A stretch of DNA of 64,000 bases, taken from positions 1-64,000 of the forward strand of contig CAYWIF010000007.1 of NCBI GenBank assembly GCA_964458265.1, in the 5' to 3' direction. Shown one piece after another: positions 17,979 to 27,151 of this stretch. The position numbers and the translations under genes are program-made. Position 1 is the stretch's first letter. Each line of letters begins with the position of its first letter. Under the pieces are notes generated by a model that saw only the letters and a program-made list of their open reading frames with translations, was not told where the DNA came from and ran no database searches. The stretch comes from JAGVSR01 sp964458265 (lineage in GTDB: Bacteria; Pseudomonadota; Alphaproteobacteria; Rhizobiales; Hyphomicrobiaceae).

Positions 17979-19547
17979 CTACTCGTTGCCGGTTGCGGGT
18001 GGGGCGGCGGGCTGCGCTGTGAGCGCCGCCTTCAATTCGGCTTCTACGGTCGCAATGGCTTCATCGACGGTTTGGCGGGCGATGACTTTGTTGGTCCAGG
18101 GCGTGATCTGTGGCGCTGCTTCCGACGGCAACTCGCGCGATTGCGAGAGCACGTCAGCCAACCGACCTTCATTCAGGGCGTGCTCCATTCGTGCCAATAT
18201 GGCTTCCATACTTTGATCGTCATTTGCCGCGTCGACCCTACGGATGCGGACGACGGAGGTGGCGCGGGCGAGGAGGCGGTCCCATACGGAAGCGTTGGGG
18301 TCGTCGTCGTCGGCGTCGAGAACCGCGCGCAGAGCGGGCCGGAATTCCTCTTTGAGTTCAGCGAGTGACGGCACACCCTTCGCCTTGAACGGCTCCAGCG
18401 GCTGCAAGTCGAGACGGCCGCCGGAAGCGGCGGTGACGGCATCGAATTCCTCAGCGAACGGCTCACCGCTTTCGACGGCGCGCTTCAGATTGCCGAGTTC
18501 CAATGCGGTGACGATGCGCTCGGTATTCGACTGCCGCTCCTTTTCCTTCTGCAGGACGCTGTCGAGGCTACCCTCCATCTTGGCCACCAGCCCCGTGACC
18601 GGCTCGACCGCCGCGGCAACGTCGGCCGTTCTGGCAAACGTCTTGGACTGCTGGTCGAAAGTTGACTTCAGTTCGGCCTGCTTGCTGGCGATGCGACCGG
18701 CCTCCTCCTGAGCGGCCTGCACCGACTTATCGAGGCGGGTCTGCTCGGCCTTCAGCTTTTCGACCGCCTGCGTCAGGCGCGCGATATCGGTTTTGGAAAT
18801 GTCTTCGCGCACCGCAAGCCCTTCGTCGATTGCGCGCGCGATGCCGTCGCGGAGTTTCGAGACTTCGCCCGAGAACCGTGTTTCGGATTCCGAGATGCGG
18901 GTGGTGACGGCGGCGAGGTCGGCGATGCGATCGCCGCTGGCGCCGGACGACGCCGCGGCGGACAGAGTCTTCAATTGGTCTTCGAGGGCGGCAATCCGCG
19001 TATCGACGGCAGCGAGACCTTGGTTGCCGCCGATCGCCGACGACAGGCCGTCGGCCCGTTCGGCGAGCGCCGCTTGGGCTGTTCGCAACGTGTCGATATC
19101 GGCGGCGAGACTGTCGATTTTCGCGAGCCGGTCTTCGGATGATTGCAACACAGCGTAGGCGTCGGTCTTCGGTGCCGCCTCGAGCGCGGCGATGCGTTTG
19201 TCGAGGCCGGAGGCGACTTGCTGAACATTCGCGCCGGTCGCCGGAAACCCGAGCGTTTGCGCCAGCCGGTCGCCGCCGAACAGAACAACGGTGCCACCGG
19301 CCAGACCGGCGGCAAGGTGAGTGACGATGCGGGTGAACGCGGACGGTGTGCGCTGGATGGACGCGCCGGCCTTCGGCGGTTCGGTCCTGGACGGGCCGGC
19401 TGGTTTCACCTGCGGGTCGCTGCCGGACCCGCTCGCGGCGGCCTTTGCATCCGGCTTGAGTTCGGTTGCCTTCAAGTCGAGCGTCGCGTGCGGACGCTTC
19501 GGGTCCGGCGGAAGCTGGTCTTTTTTGTCGGTCGATTTGTCGGTCAT
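17979..19547 (-). CDS. Mitofilin/HemX-like inner membrane protein (COG4223)
   Basis: 522 aa. A charged, Pro-rich cytoplasmic N-terminus (~1-70), one membrane segment (~72-92, LAAGLAGGTVVLFGG), a long coiled coil (~105-390), and a C-terminal mitofilin-like helical domain (~395-510). This is the alphaproteobacterial counterpart of mitochondrial Mic60, found in hem operons at the hemX position; the family is linked to membrane architecture. ATG 19547 (MTDKSTDKKDQ) is chosen; the frame continues 66 codons upstream without family-like sequence. 100 bp after hemD. Confidence 0.88.
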   Translation of the reverse strand: MTDKSTDKKDQLPPDPKRPHATLDLKATELKPDAKAAASGSGSDPQVKPAGPSRTEPPKAGASIQRTPSAFTRIVTHLAAGLAGGTVVLFGGDRLAQTLGFPATGANVQQVASGLDKRIAALEAAPKTDAYAVLQSSEDRLAKIDSLAADIDTLRTAQAALAERADGLSSAIGGNQGLAAVDTRIAALEDQLKTLSAAASSGASGDRIADLAAVTTRISESETRFSGEVSKLRDGIARAIDEGLAVREDISKTDIARLTQAVEKLKAEQTRLDKSVQAAQEEAGRIASKQAELKSTFDQQSKTFARTADVAAAVEPVTGLVAKMEGSLDSVLQKEKERQSNTERIVTALELGNLKRAVESGEPFAEEFDAVTAASGGRLDLQPLEPFKAKGVPSLAELKEEFRPALRAVLDADDDDPNASVWDRLLARATSVVRIRRVDAANDDQSMEAILARMEHALNEGRLADVLSQSRELPSEAAPQITPWTNKVIARQTVDEAIATVEAELKAALTAQPAAPPATGNE

Positions 19548-19647
19548 TCGTGCGGCCTTCGGGGAGCGGGGCGCGGCTGTCGCAACAAAGCGGCAGCAGG
19601 TTTCGGCAATGCTGACGGATCGATACGATCCGGCCTTTGGCCCGGCG

Positions 19648-20385
19648 TCAGTCGATATTGGCTGAACTTGACGACAAGCGGGCGGCGAGGGCAAGCATTT
19701 GTTCCTCGTTCGGCTTAACGGCAATCTCGATGCACGGTGGGCCAAGGGGCGCCAAGGCCGCCGCCACGCCCGGCGACAGGCACAGATGACGCAGTTGCCT
19801 GGCGATGTCCGATAGACCGGCTGCCACGACGAGACGGCACCACGCCTCCGATGTGCGCGGCGACATCAATAATACCGCGTCGAGGATCCCAGAGCGGAGT
19901 GCGGCGGTGACGGCGTCCGGCAAACGGTCGATGGGTTCACTGCGATACACAATCGCGCGGCGAACCGTGAAGCCTGCCGGTTGGAGGGCGCTTTCCAGAT
20001 CGAAGGCGACGGTCTCGCCGCCGATATGCAGCACTGGTCCAGCAGAGGCTGAGAGGTTTGCGATGATGAGACCGGCAAGTTCCGCGCCGCCGGCGTCGCC
20101 CTGAAGTGCGACGGTGAATCCAGCTTCGCGGGCCGCGGCGGCGGTGCTTTTGCCGACTGCGAGAACGGGCAGAGCGCGCAGCTTGGCGGATTGGGGATGC
20201 GAGGCGAGCGCGTGGATGGCGTTGCGGCTCGTGACGGCGATGGCCTGAACGCCGTCCGTCACTAGGGTTGGCCGCAGTGTCACAACATCCAGCAGTGGGG
20301 CGAGCGTCACGCGATGGCCCATCGCCTCGAATTGGCGCGCGGTTCTTTGCGCTTCCGTCGCGGGTCTCGTGACGAGAATGTGCAT
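19648..20385 (-). CDS. hemD: Uroporphyrinogen-III synthase
   Basis: 245 aa. Cyclises hydroxymethylbilane to uroporphyrinogen III. The usual HemD opening is seen (MHILVTRPATEAQRTARQFEAMGH), then VTSRNAIHALASH, LPVLAVGKSTAAAAREAGF and the second half with VYRSEPIDRLPDAVTAAL and DAVLLMSPRTSEAW. Sequence conservation in this family is low, so operon position (4 bp after hemC) strengthens the call. ATG 20385 starts the conserved region. Confidence 0.92.
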   Translation of the reverse strand: MHILVTRPATEAQRTARQFEAMGHRVTLAPLLDVVTLRPTLVTDGVQAIAVTSRNAIHALASHPQSAKLRALPVLAVGKSTAAAAREAGFTVALQGDAGGAELAGLIIANLSASAGPVLHIGGETVAFDLESALQPAGFTVRRAIVYRSEPIDRLPDAVTAALRSGILDAVLLMSPRTSEAWCRLVVAAGLSDIARQLRHLCLSPGVAAALAPLGPPCIEIAVKPNEEQMLALAARLSSSSANID

Positions 20386-20389
20386 CGCC

Positions 20390-21313
20390 TCAGCCCTGCA
20401 AGACCTCCCGGCCGCCACGGCTCAGAATGTCATCGGCAACCGTGACGCCGATATTGGCAGCGGCGCTTGCTGGCCCGGACTGGGCGCTGACCACATGGCG
20501 CCGGCCATCGGGAGAGAGGGTCTCGCCCTTGAAGGTCAGCGTGCCGCTTTCAAGCCGCGCAAGTCCGGCGATCGGCGTGCGGCACGAGCCTTCTAGCGTG
20601 GCGAGGAAAGCGCGCTCGGCCGTGACGCACAAAGCGGTCGCCTCGTCGTTGAGCGGCGCAAGGAGGGACGCGGTCTCTTCATCGTCGATGCGAATTTCGA
20701 TCCCGATGGCACCTTGAGCCACAGCAGGGAGCATGTGTTCGACCGGAACGGGGGCCGTGATGTGATCGGCAAGGCCGAGCCGGCGCAGGCCGGCGCAGGC
20801 GAGGAAGGTGGCTTCGGCCACTTCATCGCGCAGCTTCGTCAGGCGGGTTTGAACATTGCCGCGAAAGCCAACGATCTTAAGGTCGGGCCGGATGCGCTTG
20901 ATCTGCGCCTGCCGGCGCAGCGACGACGTGCCGACCACCGCGCCTTGCGGCAGGTCGTCGAAGCTCTTGTGCTTGAGGCTGATAAAGGCGTCGCGCACAT
21001 CCTCGCGGGGAAGCGTCGCGCCGATGGTCAGGCCATCGGGAAGTGCGGTCTGCATGTCTTTCATCGAATGCACGGCCAGATCAATACGCCGCTCGAACAG
21101 CGCCTCTTCGATTTCCTTGGTAAAGAGGCCCTTGCCGCCAACCTCCGCCAACGGGCGATCGAGGATCATGTCGCCTGTCGTCTTGATGATGACGATGTCG
21201 AACGCGGTCTCGGGAAGGCCGTGGGCCGCCATCAGACGTTGGCGCACTTCGTGGGCCTGGGCGAGCGCCAGGGCGGAACCGCGCGTTCCGATGCGAATGA
21301 GGCGCTCTTGCAC
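20390..21313 (-). CDS. hemC: Hydroxymethylbilane synthase (porphobilinogen deaminase)
   Basis: 307 aa; joins four porphobilinogens on a dipyrromethane cofactor. Seen: RIGTRGSALALAQAHEVRQRL, KTTGDMILDRPLAEVGGKGLFTKEIE, AVHSMKDMQTALPDGL, GTSSLRRQAQIKRIRPDL, RGNVQTRLTKL and ERAFLATLEGSCRTPIAG with the cofactor-binding Cys. The start is GTG 21313 (V-QERLIRIGTRGS), with GGAGAAA placed ~7 nt before it; the longer frame to 21418 would overlap the tsaD promoter. First gene of the hem operon, divergent from tsaD. Confidence 0.96.
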   Translation of the reverse strand: MQERLIRIGTRGSALALAQAHEVRQRLMAAHGLPETAFDIVIIKTTGDMILDRPLAEVGGKGLFTKEIEEALFERRIDLAVHSMKDMQTALPDGLTIGATLPREDVRDAFISLKHKSFDDLPQGAVVGTSSLRRQAQIKRIRPDLKIVGFRGNVQTRLTKLRDEVAEATFLACAGLRRLGLADHITAPVPVEHMLPAVAQGAIGIEIRIDDEETASLLAPLNDEATALCVTAERAFLATLEGSCRTPIAGLARLESGTLTFKGETLSPDGRRHVVSAQSGPASAAANIGVTVADDILSRGGREVLQG

Positions 21314-21433
21314 GAATGTTTCTCCGGGTGGTAGGCGAAGCGGACGTTGATTGATCTTGGCCGCCTTTCTAGCCCCGGCCTTGTCTCCTTTGCAAACGCG
21401 CCGAGGAGGCTCCTGCAAGGACTGGTTCCGCCC

Positions 21434-22537
21434 GTGTCGTCCGCCGCATCGCCTCCGGGTCCACCTCTCGTCGTGCTCGGCATCGAAACGAGCTGTGACG
21501 AAACGGCGGCGGCTATCGTCGAGAGGGCGGCGGACGGGAGCGGGCGCATCCTGTCGAACGTCGTGCGCTCACAGTGGGACGAGCACCGCCCGTTCGGTGG
21601 GGTGGTGCCGGAAATCGCCGCGCGGGCGCACGTTTCCTGTCTCGATACGCTGATCGGCGAGGCATTGGCGGCGAGCGGCAAGACACTCGCCGACCTCTCA
21701 GCAATCGCGGCCACCGCCGGGCCGGGGTTGGTGGGTGGACTTGTGGCCGGCATGGTGACGGGCAAAGCGCTGGCGCTGGCGGCCGCGAAGCCTTTTCTCG
21801 CCATCAACCATCTCGAAGCACACGCGCTCACTGTCGGTCTCACGGAGGGTCTGGCGCCGCCGTATCTGCTCCTGCTCGTCTCAGGAGGGCATACGCAACT
21901 TCTGTTGGTGCGCGGGGCCGGACGGTATGAGCGGCTCGGTACGACGATCGACGATGCGCTGGGCGAGGCTTTCGACAAGACGGCGAAGCTCCTCGGGCTT
22001 GGGCAACCGGGTGGACCGGTGGTGGAACGCATGGCTGCGGGCGGCGATGCCGGGCGGTTCGATTTTCCCCGCCCTCTCGCGGGCCGGGCGGATGCGCATT
22101 TTTCGTTTGCCGGATTGAAGACGGCGGTGCGCCGGCGTGCCATGGAACTGGTGCCCTTGAGTGATCACGACATCGCGGATCTGTGTGCCTCGTTCCAAGC
22201 GGCGGCGATGGATGCCGTGGCGGACCGCGTCAGCCGAGGGATGGATATTTCCGAGGAGCGGCTCGGGCCGGGCGCTCCGTGCCGTCTTGTCGTGGCCGGA
22301 GGCGTGGCGGCCAACCAGGCGCTGCGCGGGCGGCTCGACAGGCTCGTCACATTGCGCGGCTACAGTCTGCATGTGCCGCCGGCCGGCTTGTGCACGGACA
22401 ATGCGGCAATGATCGCGTGGGCGGGGGCGGAGCGCCTGTCGATGGGGCAGGTGGATGATCTGGCGGCACCGGCGCGGCCTCGCTGGCCGCTCGATCAATC
22501 GGCTCCGGCGGCGATCGGCGCCGGCGTGAAGGCCTGA
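21434..22537 (+). CDS. tsaD: tRNA N6-adenosine threonylcarbamoyltransferase TsaD
   Basis: 367 aa. Catalytic subunit for t6A37 synthesis on ANN-decoding tRNAs, working with TsaB/TsaE and TsaC. Seen: VLGIETSCDETAAAIV, GGVVPEIAARAH, metal-binding INHLEAHAL, LLVSGGHTQLL, DDALGEAFDKTAKLLGL, FSFAGLKTAV and VAGGVAANQALR. GTG 21434 is taken as the start because conserved residues begin ~14 codons later; earlier TTG/GTG codons back to 21347 are possible. Divergent from hemC, followed at 220 bp by gpsA. Confidence 0.95.
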   Translation: MSSAASPPGPPLVVLGIETSCDETAAAIVERAADGSGRILSNVVRSQWDEHRPFGGVVPEIAARAHVSCLDTLIGEALAASGKTLADLSAIAATAGPGLVGGLVAGMVTGKALALAAAKPFLAINHLEAHALTVGLTEGLAPPYLLLLVSGGHTQLLLVRGAGRYERLGTTIDDALGEAFDKTAKLLGLGQPGGPVVERMAAGGDAGRFDFPRPLAGRADAHFSFAGLKTAVRRRAMELVPLSDHDIADLCASFQAAAMDAVADRVSRGMDISEERLGPGAPCRLVVAGGVAANQALRGRLDRLVTLRGYSLHVPPAGLCTDNAAMIAWAGAERLSMGQVDDLAAPARPRWPLDQSAPAAIGAGVKA

Positions 22538-22757
22538 CTTTCGCCGTTCGCATTGGCGCTGAATTTTGGCAGCGCCGTCCGGCACCGCTTGCGCGCAGCC
22601 GGCCCGATGTCGCGTTTTGCTCGCGGTGGGCTCTCGTGCCAGGGGGGAGAGGCGATCGAAGGGAACGCGCTCGAACCGGGTGCGAACCGGACCGCAGCGG
22701 CAGACTGGCGGTGGGCGGGCGCACCACGTAAAGTCGCGGCCCACGAAGGGGGTGTGC

Positions 22758-23753
22758 ATGGCCATCGAGTCTGTCGGCGTGATCGGGGGCGGCGCGTGGG
22801 GAACCGCGCTCGCGCAGACCCTGCGTCTGGCCGGACGGCGCGTGACGCTATGGGCGCGGGAAGCGGAGACGGTGGAGGACATCAACGAGCGGCACGTCAA
22901 CCGGACGTTTCTGCCCGGCGTGCCGCTCGACGAGGGTTTGCGGGCCACCGATGATCTCGGTGCGCTGGCCACGATGGACGCCATTCTGATGGTCGCGCCC
23001 GCGCAGCATGTGCGAAGCCTTGCGACTCAGTTGCGTCCGGCTCTCCATGCGGGGCAGCCGATCGTGTTGTGTGCGAAGGGGATCGAGCAGACGACCGGCC
23101 GGATGCTTGGCGATGTTCTGTCGGAGGTTTTGCCGGAGCAGACGTTGGCCGTTCTGTCGGGTCCGAGTTTTGCCGCCGACGTGGCGCGCGGACTGCCTGC
23201 GGCGCTGACCATCGCTTGCCAGCGGGAGGAGGTGGGACGGGAGCTTGCCGAGCGGATGGGCTACCGGCAGTTCCGGCTCTACTGGTCCAGCGATACGGTC
23301 GGCGTGGAGATTGGCGGGGCGCTGAAAAACGTGCTGGCGATCGCGGCGGGTATCGTCGATGCCAAGGGCCTCGGGGCGAGTGCGCACGCGGGACTTGTGA
23401 CGCGGGGATTTGCAGAGATGCGGCGTCTCGGAGAGGCTTTGGGTGCGCGGCCGGAAACGATGATGGGGTTGTCGGGATTGGGTGATCTCATACTCACGTG
23501 CGGGTCGCCGCAATCACGCAACATGAGCCTTGGGCGGGCGCTCGGGCAGGGAAAGTCGCTCGCCGAAGTGCTCGGGTCGCGCGTCGCGGTGACGGAGGGG
23601 GTTTATACGGCGGCGGCCGCGGTGCGGCTGGCGGGGGAGAAGGGCATCGAGATGCCGATTACGGAAGCGGTGCATGCGATCATCGAAGGGCGCATGACCG
23701 TCGATGACGCGATTGCGGGGCTGATGCAGAGGCCGTTCAAGGCCGAGGATTGA
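22758..23753 (+). CDS. gpsA: Glycerol-3-phosphate dehydrogenase [NAD(P)+]
   Basis: 331 aa, cytoplasmic; makes sn-glycerol 3-phosphate from dihydroxyacetone phosphate for phospholipids. Seen: GVIGGGAWGTALAQTL dinucleotide loop, NRTFLPGVPL, CAKGIEQ, LSGPSFAADVARGLP, GGALKNVLAIAAGIVDA with the catalytic Lys, GLGDLILTC and SRNMSLG. ATG 22758 follows GGGGGTGTGC; the open frame runs further upstream but without homology. Likely followed by the small secreted protein gene 19 bp on. Confidence 0.96.
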   Translation: MAIESVGVIGGGAWGTALAQTLRLAGRRVTLWAREAETVEDINERHVNRTFLPGVPLDEGLRATDDLGALATMDAILMVAPAQHVRSLATQLRPALHAGQPIVLCAKGIEQTTGRMLGDVLSEVLPEQTLAVLSGPSFAADVARGLPAALTIACQREEVGRELAERMGYRQFRLYWSSDTVGVEIGGALKNVLAIAAGIVDAKGLGASAHAGLVTRGFAEMRRLGEALGARPETMMGLSGLGDLILTCGSPQSRNMSLGRALGQGKSLAEVLGSRVAVTEGVYTAAAAVRLAGEKGIEMPITEAVHAIIEGRMTVDDAIAGLMQRPFKAED

Positions 23754-23772
23754 GCGAGAAACGAGGCGCGAG

Positions 23773-24033
23773 ATGAAGCGAACAATGGTTGCGTTGGCGG
23801 CGTTGACGGCATTCGGGTTTGCACCTTTTGCGACCGCGCAGACCGAGATGGACACGAAGCCCGAGATGATCGTTCCCGGCAGTGAAGAGCCGCCGGGATA
23901 CGAGGATTTCAAGGAGGCCGGACCCGACGCAAAAGAGATCGAAGAGGCGGATGAACGCCGCTATGATCGCAACGTCGTTTCGCCCGGCATGCGCGATGAG
24001 CATGAACTGGACCGCGAAATGGGAATGGATTGA
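23773..24033 (+). CDS. Small secreted acidic hypothetical protein
   Basis: 86 aa, no family recognised. Signal peptide MKRTMVALAALTAFGFAPFATA, then a short very acidic mature part rich in Glu, Asp and Pro (EEPPGYEDFKEAGPDAKEIE) that is probably unstructured. Ribosome-binding site GAGGCGCGAG just before ATG 23773. Close behind gpsA, so perhaps co-transcribed. Confidence 0.6.
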   Translation: MKRTMVALAALTAFGFAPFATAQTEMDTKPEMIVPGSEEPPGYEDFKEAGPDAKEIEEADERRYDRNVVSPGMRDEHELDREMGMD

Positions 24034-24114
24034 CCGGGTTCTGACGAAGACTGCGGGAACGCCGCCGGGTCTCATGCGTTTTTCACGCAGGATAAATCCC
24101 CGAAGGAGAACAAA

Positions 24115-24414
24115 ATGAAGCGGATGATTTTTGCCGCGGCCGTACTTTCGGCGTTGACCGTTTCCGTGCCGGCATCAGCCGACAGCATCAGCGACGTGGA
24201 AGGCGCGCGGGCGCACGAACGGCAGGGCAGTTATCTGACCCGGCAGGAGCGCGAGAAGCTGCGCCGCTATGGCGGCAACGACGACGGATATTACAGCGGA
24301 CGCGGCTACGGATACCGGAGTGGACCGCCGGTCGGCGTGTACGTCGGGCCGGGCTATGGGTACAACAGCTACGGATATTCGAGCCCGGGCTACTATGGTC
24401 CGTACGGATATTAA
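24115..24414 (+). CDS. Small secreted Tyr/Gly-rich hypothetical protein
   Basis: 99 aa. Signal peptide MKRMIFAAAVLSALTVSVPASA. A conserved-looking central helix (GARAHERQGSYLTRQEREKLRRYGG) precedes a C-terminal ~45 residues made of Gly-Tyr repeats (GRGYGYRSG, GPGYGYNSYGY, GYYGPYGY). Such repeats occur in surface or matrix-associated proteins; no function can be assigned. AAGGAG lies 6-10 nt before ATG 24115, and a strong terminator follows. Confidence 0.65.
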   Translation: MKRMIFAAAVLSALTVSVPASADSISDVEGARAHERQGSYLTRQEREKLRRYGGNDDGYYSGRGYGYRSGPPVGVYVGPGYGYNSYGYSSPGYYGPYGY

Positions 24415-24439
24415 GAATTGCGTTTTGCACAAACGACGG

Positions 24440-24469
24440 CGCGCTGCGGGAAACCGCGGCGCGTTTTTT
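24440..24469 (+). terminator. Rho-independent terminator after Tyr/Gly-rich protein gene
   Basis: Ten-base stem CGCGCTGCGG (24440-24449), GAAA tetraloop, CCGCGGCGCG (24554-like partner at 24454-24463), then six Ts to 24469. Confidence 0.85.
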
Positions 24470-24490
24470 CGTATTCCCGATCGGAGAAAC

Positions 24491-24566
24491 TGGTGCCGCC
24501 TGCGTGACTCGAACACGCGACCCCGTCATTACGAATGACGTGCTCTACCGGCTGAGCTAAGGCGGC
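24491..24566 (-). tRNA. tRNA-Thr (anticodon CGT)
   Basis: On the minus strand a full cloverleaf can be folded: acceptor GCCGCCT/AGGCGGC, D-stem GCTC/GAGC, anticodon stem CGTCA/TGACG with loop TTCGTAA (anticodon CGT, reads ACG), T-arm GCGTG-TTCGAGT-CACGC. The 3' CCA is encoded (24491-24493). 76 nt. Confidence 0.95.
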
Positions 24567-24605
24567 AAATCCGGGCCGGCGGGGGCCGGCGCGGACAGGT
24601 GGCAG

Positions 24606-24634
24606 GGCATAGCCGCTGCGGCCTGGGATTGCAA
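24606..24634 (-). promoter_or_regulatory. Promoter of tRNA-Thr
   Basis: On the minus strand TTGCAA (24629-24634), 17-bp spacer, TATGCC (24606-24611). Transcription would start about 32 nt before the mature tRNA 5' end. Confidence 0.5.
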
Positions 24635-24842
24635 GCGCCGGACACGGGCAGCAGGCCAAACGGCGGGGGCCGGGTCCGCTAACCCTGTTGATCGCGCCGT
24701 GGGCAGTGACGTTGCGCTGCCTGCCGGCTTTTGCGTCGGGGGGCCGTCGTAAGGTCCGCGCTGTCGCGCGCTCTTTTCCCCGCGCGGCGAACCGGATACA
24801 TAGAGCCTCGAAAATTCCTGCAATCGGTTGGATTTTGCGACG

Positions 24843-26078
24843 ATGGTTGCCGTACTCCCAACGCGCGCCACAAGCCCTGCTTCATGCGACGCCGCGCCGG
24901 TCGCCAAGCCGACGCTGGCGGGGATGACGCGCGCGCGGCTTGGCGAAGCGCTGAAGGCGGCGGGCGTTCCGGACAAGCAATTGCGGATGCGCGTCAACCA
25001 GCTGTGGAAGTGGATCTATATTTCGGGCGTGGCCACGTTCGATGCGATGACGGACGTGTCGAAGGATCTCAGGACGCGGCTGTCGGAATTGTACACGCTG
25101 CAGCGGCCGGAAATCATCGCGGAGCAGGTGTCGATCGACGGGACGCGGAAGTGGCTCCTGCGGCTGGCGAAGCTCGGGCACGAGGCGAAGGCGCCGGAGG
25201 TCGAGTGCGTTTACATTCCCGAAGAGGATCGCGGGACGCTGTGCATCTCGTCCCAGGTGGGATGTACGCTGACGTGCACGTTCTGCCATACGGGCACGCA
25301 GAAGCTGGTGCGCAATCTGGAGGTGGAGGAGATCGTCGGGCAGATCCTGCTGGCGAAGGACCGGATCGGCGATTGGCCGGGGGCAGCGCTGCCGGACGAC
25401 GGCGCGATGTTGCCGGTGGGCGAGCGCAAGATCACCAATATCGTCCTGATGGGCATGGGTGAGCCGCTCTACAATTTCGAGAATGTGCGCGATGCGATGG
25501 ATGTCGCGTCGGACGGCGAAGGGTTGTCGATGTCGAAGCGGCGGATCACGCTGTCGACGTCGGGCGTGGTGCCGGAGATCGGGCGGTGGGGCGAGGAGGC
25601 GGGTACGATGCTCGCGATTTCGCTGCATGCGGTGCGCGATGCGTTGCGCGACGAGCTGGTGCCGATCAACAAGAAGTATCCGATTGCGGAGTTGCTGGAG
25701 GCGTGCCGGAATTATCCCGGTGTGTCGAACCCGCGGCGCATTACGTTCGAATATGTCATGCTGAAGGGCGTGAACGACAGTTTGGCGGAGGCGCGGGAGT
25801 TGGTGCGGCTGCTGGCCGGGATCCCGGCGAAGATCAATCTCATTCCATTTAATCCGTGGCCCGGGACCACGTACGAGTGTTCCGACTGGGCGCAGATCGA
25901 GAAGTTCGCGGAGGTCGTCAACAAGGCCGGTTATGCGAGCCCGGTCCGGACGCCGCGCGGACGGGATATTCTGGCTGCGTGCGGTCAATTGAAGTCGGAG
26001 AGCCAGCGGCTGCGCGCAAGCGAGCGAGCCGCGGCGGTGACGGCGGATGCGCCGGACGGCGGAGCGTCCGGTCCATGA
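24843..26078 (+). CDS. rlmN: 23S rRNA (adenine2503-C2)/tRNA A37 methyltransferase RlmN
   Basis: 411 aa radical-SAM methylase acting on 23S A2503 and tRNA A37. Radical-SAM cysteines C141-x3-C-x2-C in VGCTLTCTFCHTG; MGMGEPLYNFENV; the SAM ribose region; ISLHAVRDALRDELVPIN; FEYVMLKGVND; and the C-terminal catalytic Cys in ILAACGQLK. ATG 24843 is chosen over TTG 24828. Its stop overlaps the ATG of the next membrane protein gene (ATGA), suggesting translational coupling. Confidence 0.96.
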   Translation: MVAVLPTRATSPASCDAAPVAKPTLAGMTRARLGEALKAAGVPDKQLRMRVNQLWKWIYISGVATFDAMTDVSKDLRTRLSELYTLQRPEIIAEQVSIDGTRKWLLRLAKLGHEAKAPEVECVYIPEEDRGTLCISSQVGCTLTCTFCHTGTQKLVRNLEVEEIVGQILLAKDRIGDWPGAALPDDGAMLPVGERKITNIVLMGMGEPLYNFENVRDAMDVASDGEGLSMSKRRITLSTSGVVPEIGRWGEEAGTMLAISLHAVRDALRDELVPINKKYPIAELLEACRNYPGVSNPRRITFEYVMLKGVNDSLAEARELVRLLAGIPAKINLIPFNPWPGTTYECSDWAQIEKFAEVVNKAGYASPVRTPRGRDILAACGQLKSESQRLRASERAAAVTADAPDGGASGP

Positions 26079-26503
26079 TCCTGCGCACGCTGGGGCGGCT
26101 CATTCTCGTGCCGGTCGCGTTCGTCATCGCGGCCGGTGTCGCGGCTTTCGTCGCCATCATGCTGGGGCTGGAAAAAATCACGGCGGCGATGGCCGGGCGG
26201 GAAGGCGACGTGGAAACCGTCGAAGCGTATTGGGAGATCGCGATGCAGGGCGGGCTGCTTTTGGCCGGGCTCACGATCATTCCGGCGCTGCTGCTGGTGA
26301 TCGTGGGCGAAGTCGCGCGGATTCGATCGTGGCTTTACTACATGATCGGCGGCGGACTGGCTCTGGGCGTCCTGCCGATCGCTTCGATGGCCGGGTCGCC
26401 GGACCTCGCATCGATGCCGCCGGCCGCGCTGTGGCAGGTGCTGGCGACGGCGGGCTTCGCGGGCGGACTGACCTACTGGCTGCTGGCCGGCCGGACGGCT
26501 TAG
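26075..26503 (+). CDS. Small four-helix membrane protein, coupled to rlmN
   Basis: 142 aa, not recognised. Four predicted membrane segments: ~8-32, ~58-78, ~85-105, ~118-137. Ends with GLTYWLLAGRTA. The start codon overlaps the rlmN stop by four bases. The gene at 26599-27033 encodes a protein of the same size and topology with a similar C-terminal YW-x2-AGR motif, so the two look like tandem paralogues. Confidence 0.7.
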   Translation: MILRTLGRLILVPVAFVIAAGVAAFVAIMLGLEKITAAMAGREGDVETVEAYWEIAMQGGLLLAGLTIIPALLLVIVGEVARIRSWLYYMIGGGLALGVLPIASMAGSPDLASMPPAALWQVLATAGFAGGLTYWLLAGRTA

Positions 26504-26598
26504 ACCGCAAAGCCGTTGTCCTTGATATGTTTGGCGATTGAAGCCCGGCCTCCAGGTGGGCTATCGATGGCGCACCGGGGATTGAGGACCGATCGTTC

Positions 26599-27033
26599 AT
26601 GCTGTGGCCGGCACTTCGTATTGTGGCGGGCTTTGCTGCGGCCTCTCTGGCGGCCGGTGCCACGCAAGTGCTGTTCGTCATCGACGCATCGCAGATTTTT
26701 GCGTCGGCGGAAGGGGCGGCGGCGGTCGGCCTCTTGATCATGATGGCGGCAACGCAAACCGCGACGTTTGCGCTGCCGTTTGCCCTTATCGCGTTGGTCT
26801 TGAGCGAAGTCTTTGCGCTCAAAGGGTGGCTGACCTACGTGTCCTGGGGCGTCCTGATTGCGCTGTCGGGATTTGCCACCGTCATGGCCGCAGACGGTGA
26901 ACGCCTGAGCTTCGGGAATGCCTATGCGCTCGGCGCCTTCCTATTTTCAGGCGCCATTGCCGGATGGGTCTATTGGGCGGTGGCTGGCCGGATCAGCCTT
27001 TCGACGGCGCCGGAACCCACCAAGCCCGCCTAA
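26599..27033 (+). CDS. Small four-helix membrane protein, paralogue of preceding gene
   Basis: 144 aa with four hydrophobic segments (~4-28, ~42-68, ~76-98, ~108-130). Its C-terminus has GWVYWAVAGR, matching GLTYWLLAGR of the upstream protein. Function unknown; separated from it by 95 bp. Placement downstream of rlmN need not imply a role in RNA modification. Confidence 0.7.
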   Translation: MLWPALRIVAGFAAASLAAGATQVLFVIDASQIFASAEGAAAVGLLIMMAATQTATFALPFALIALVLSEVFALKGWLTYVSWGVLIALSGFATVMAADGERLSFGNAYALGAFLFSGAIAGWVYWAVAGRISLSTAPEPTKPA

Positions 27034-27151
27034 CCCGCTGACATTCATACTATCTTTCATCTCCTCCCGATTGCCAATTGCCGCCGAACCCGTTGCGGCG
27101 TAGATTGTGCGCTGCACAATAGAGCCTGTTTGCAGGCGCGAAAGGTTTGCC

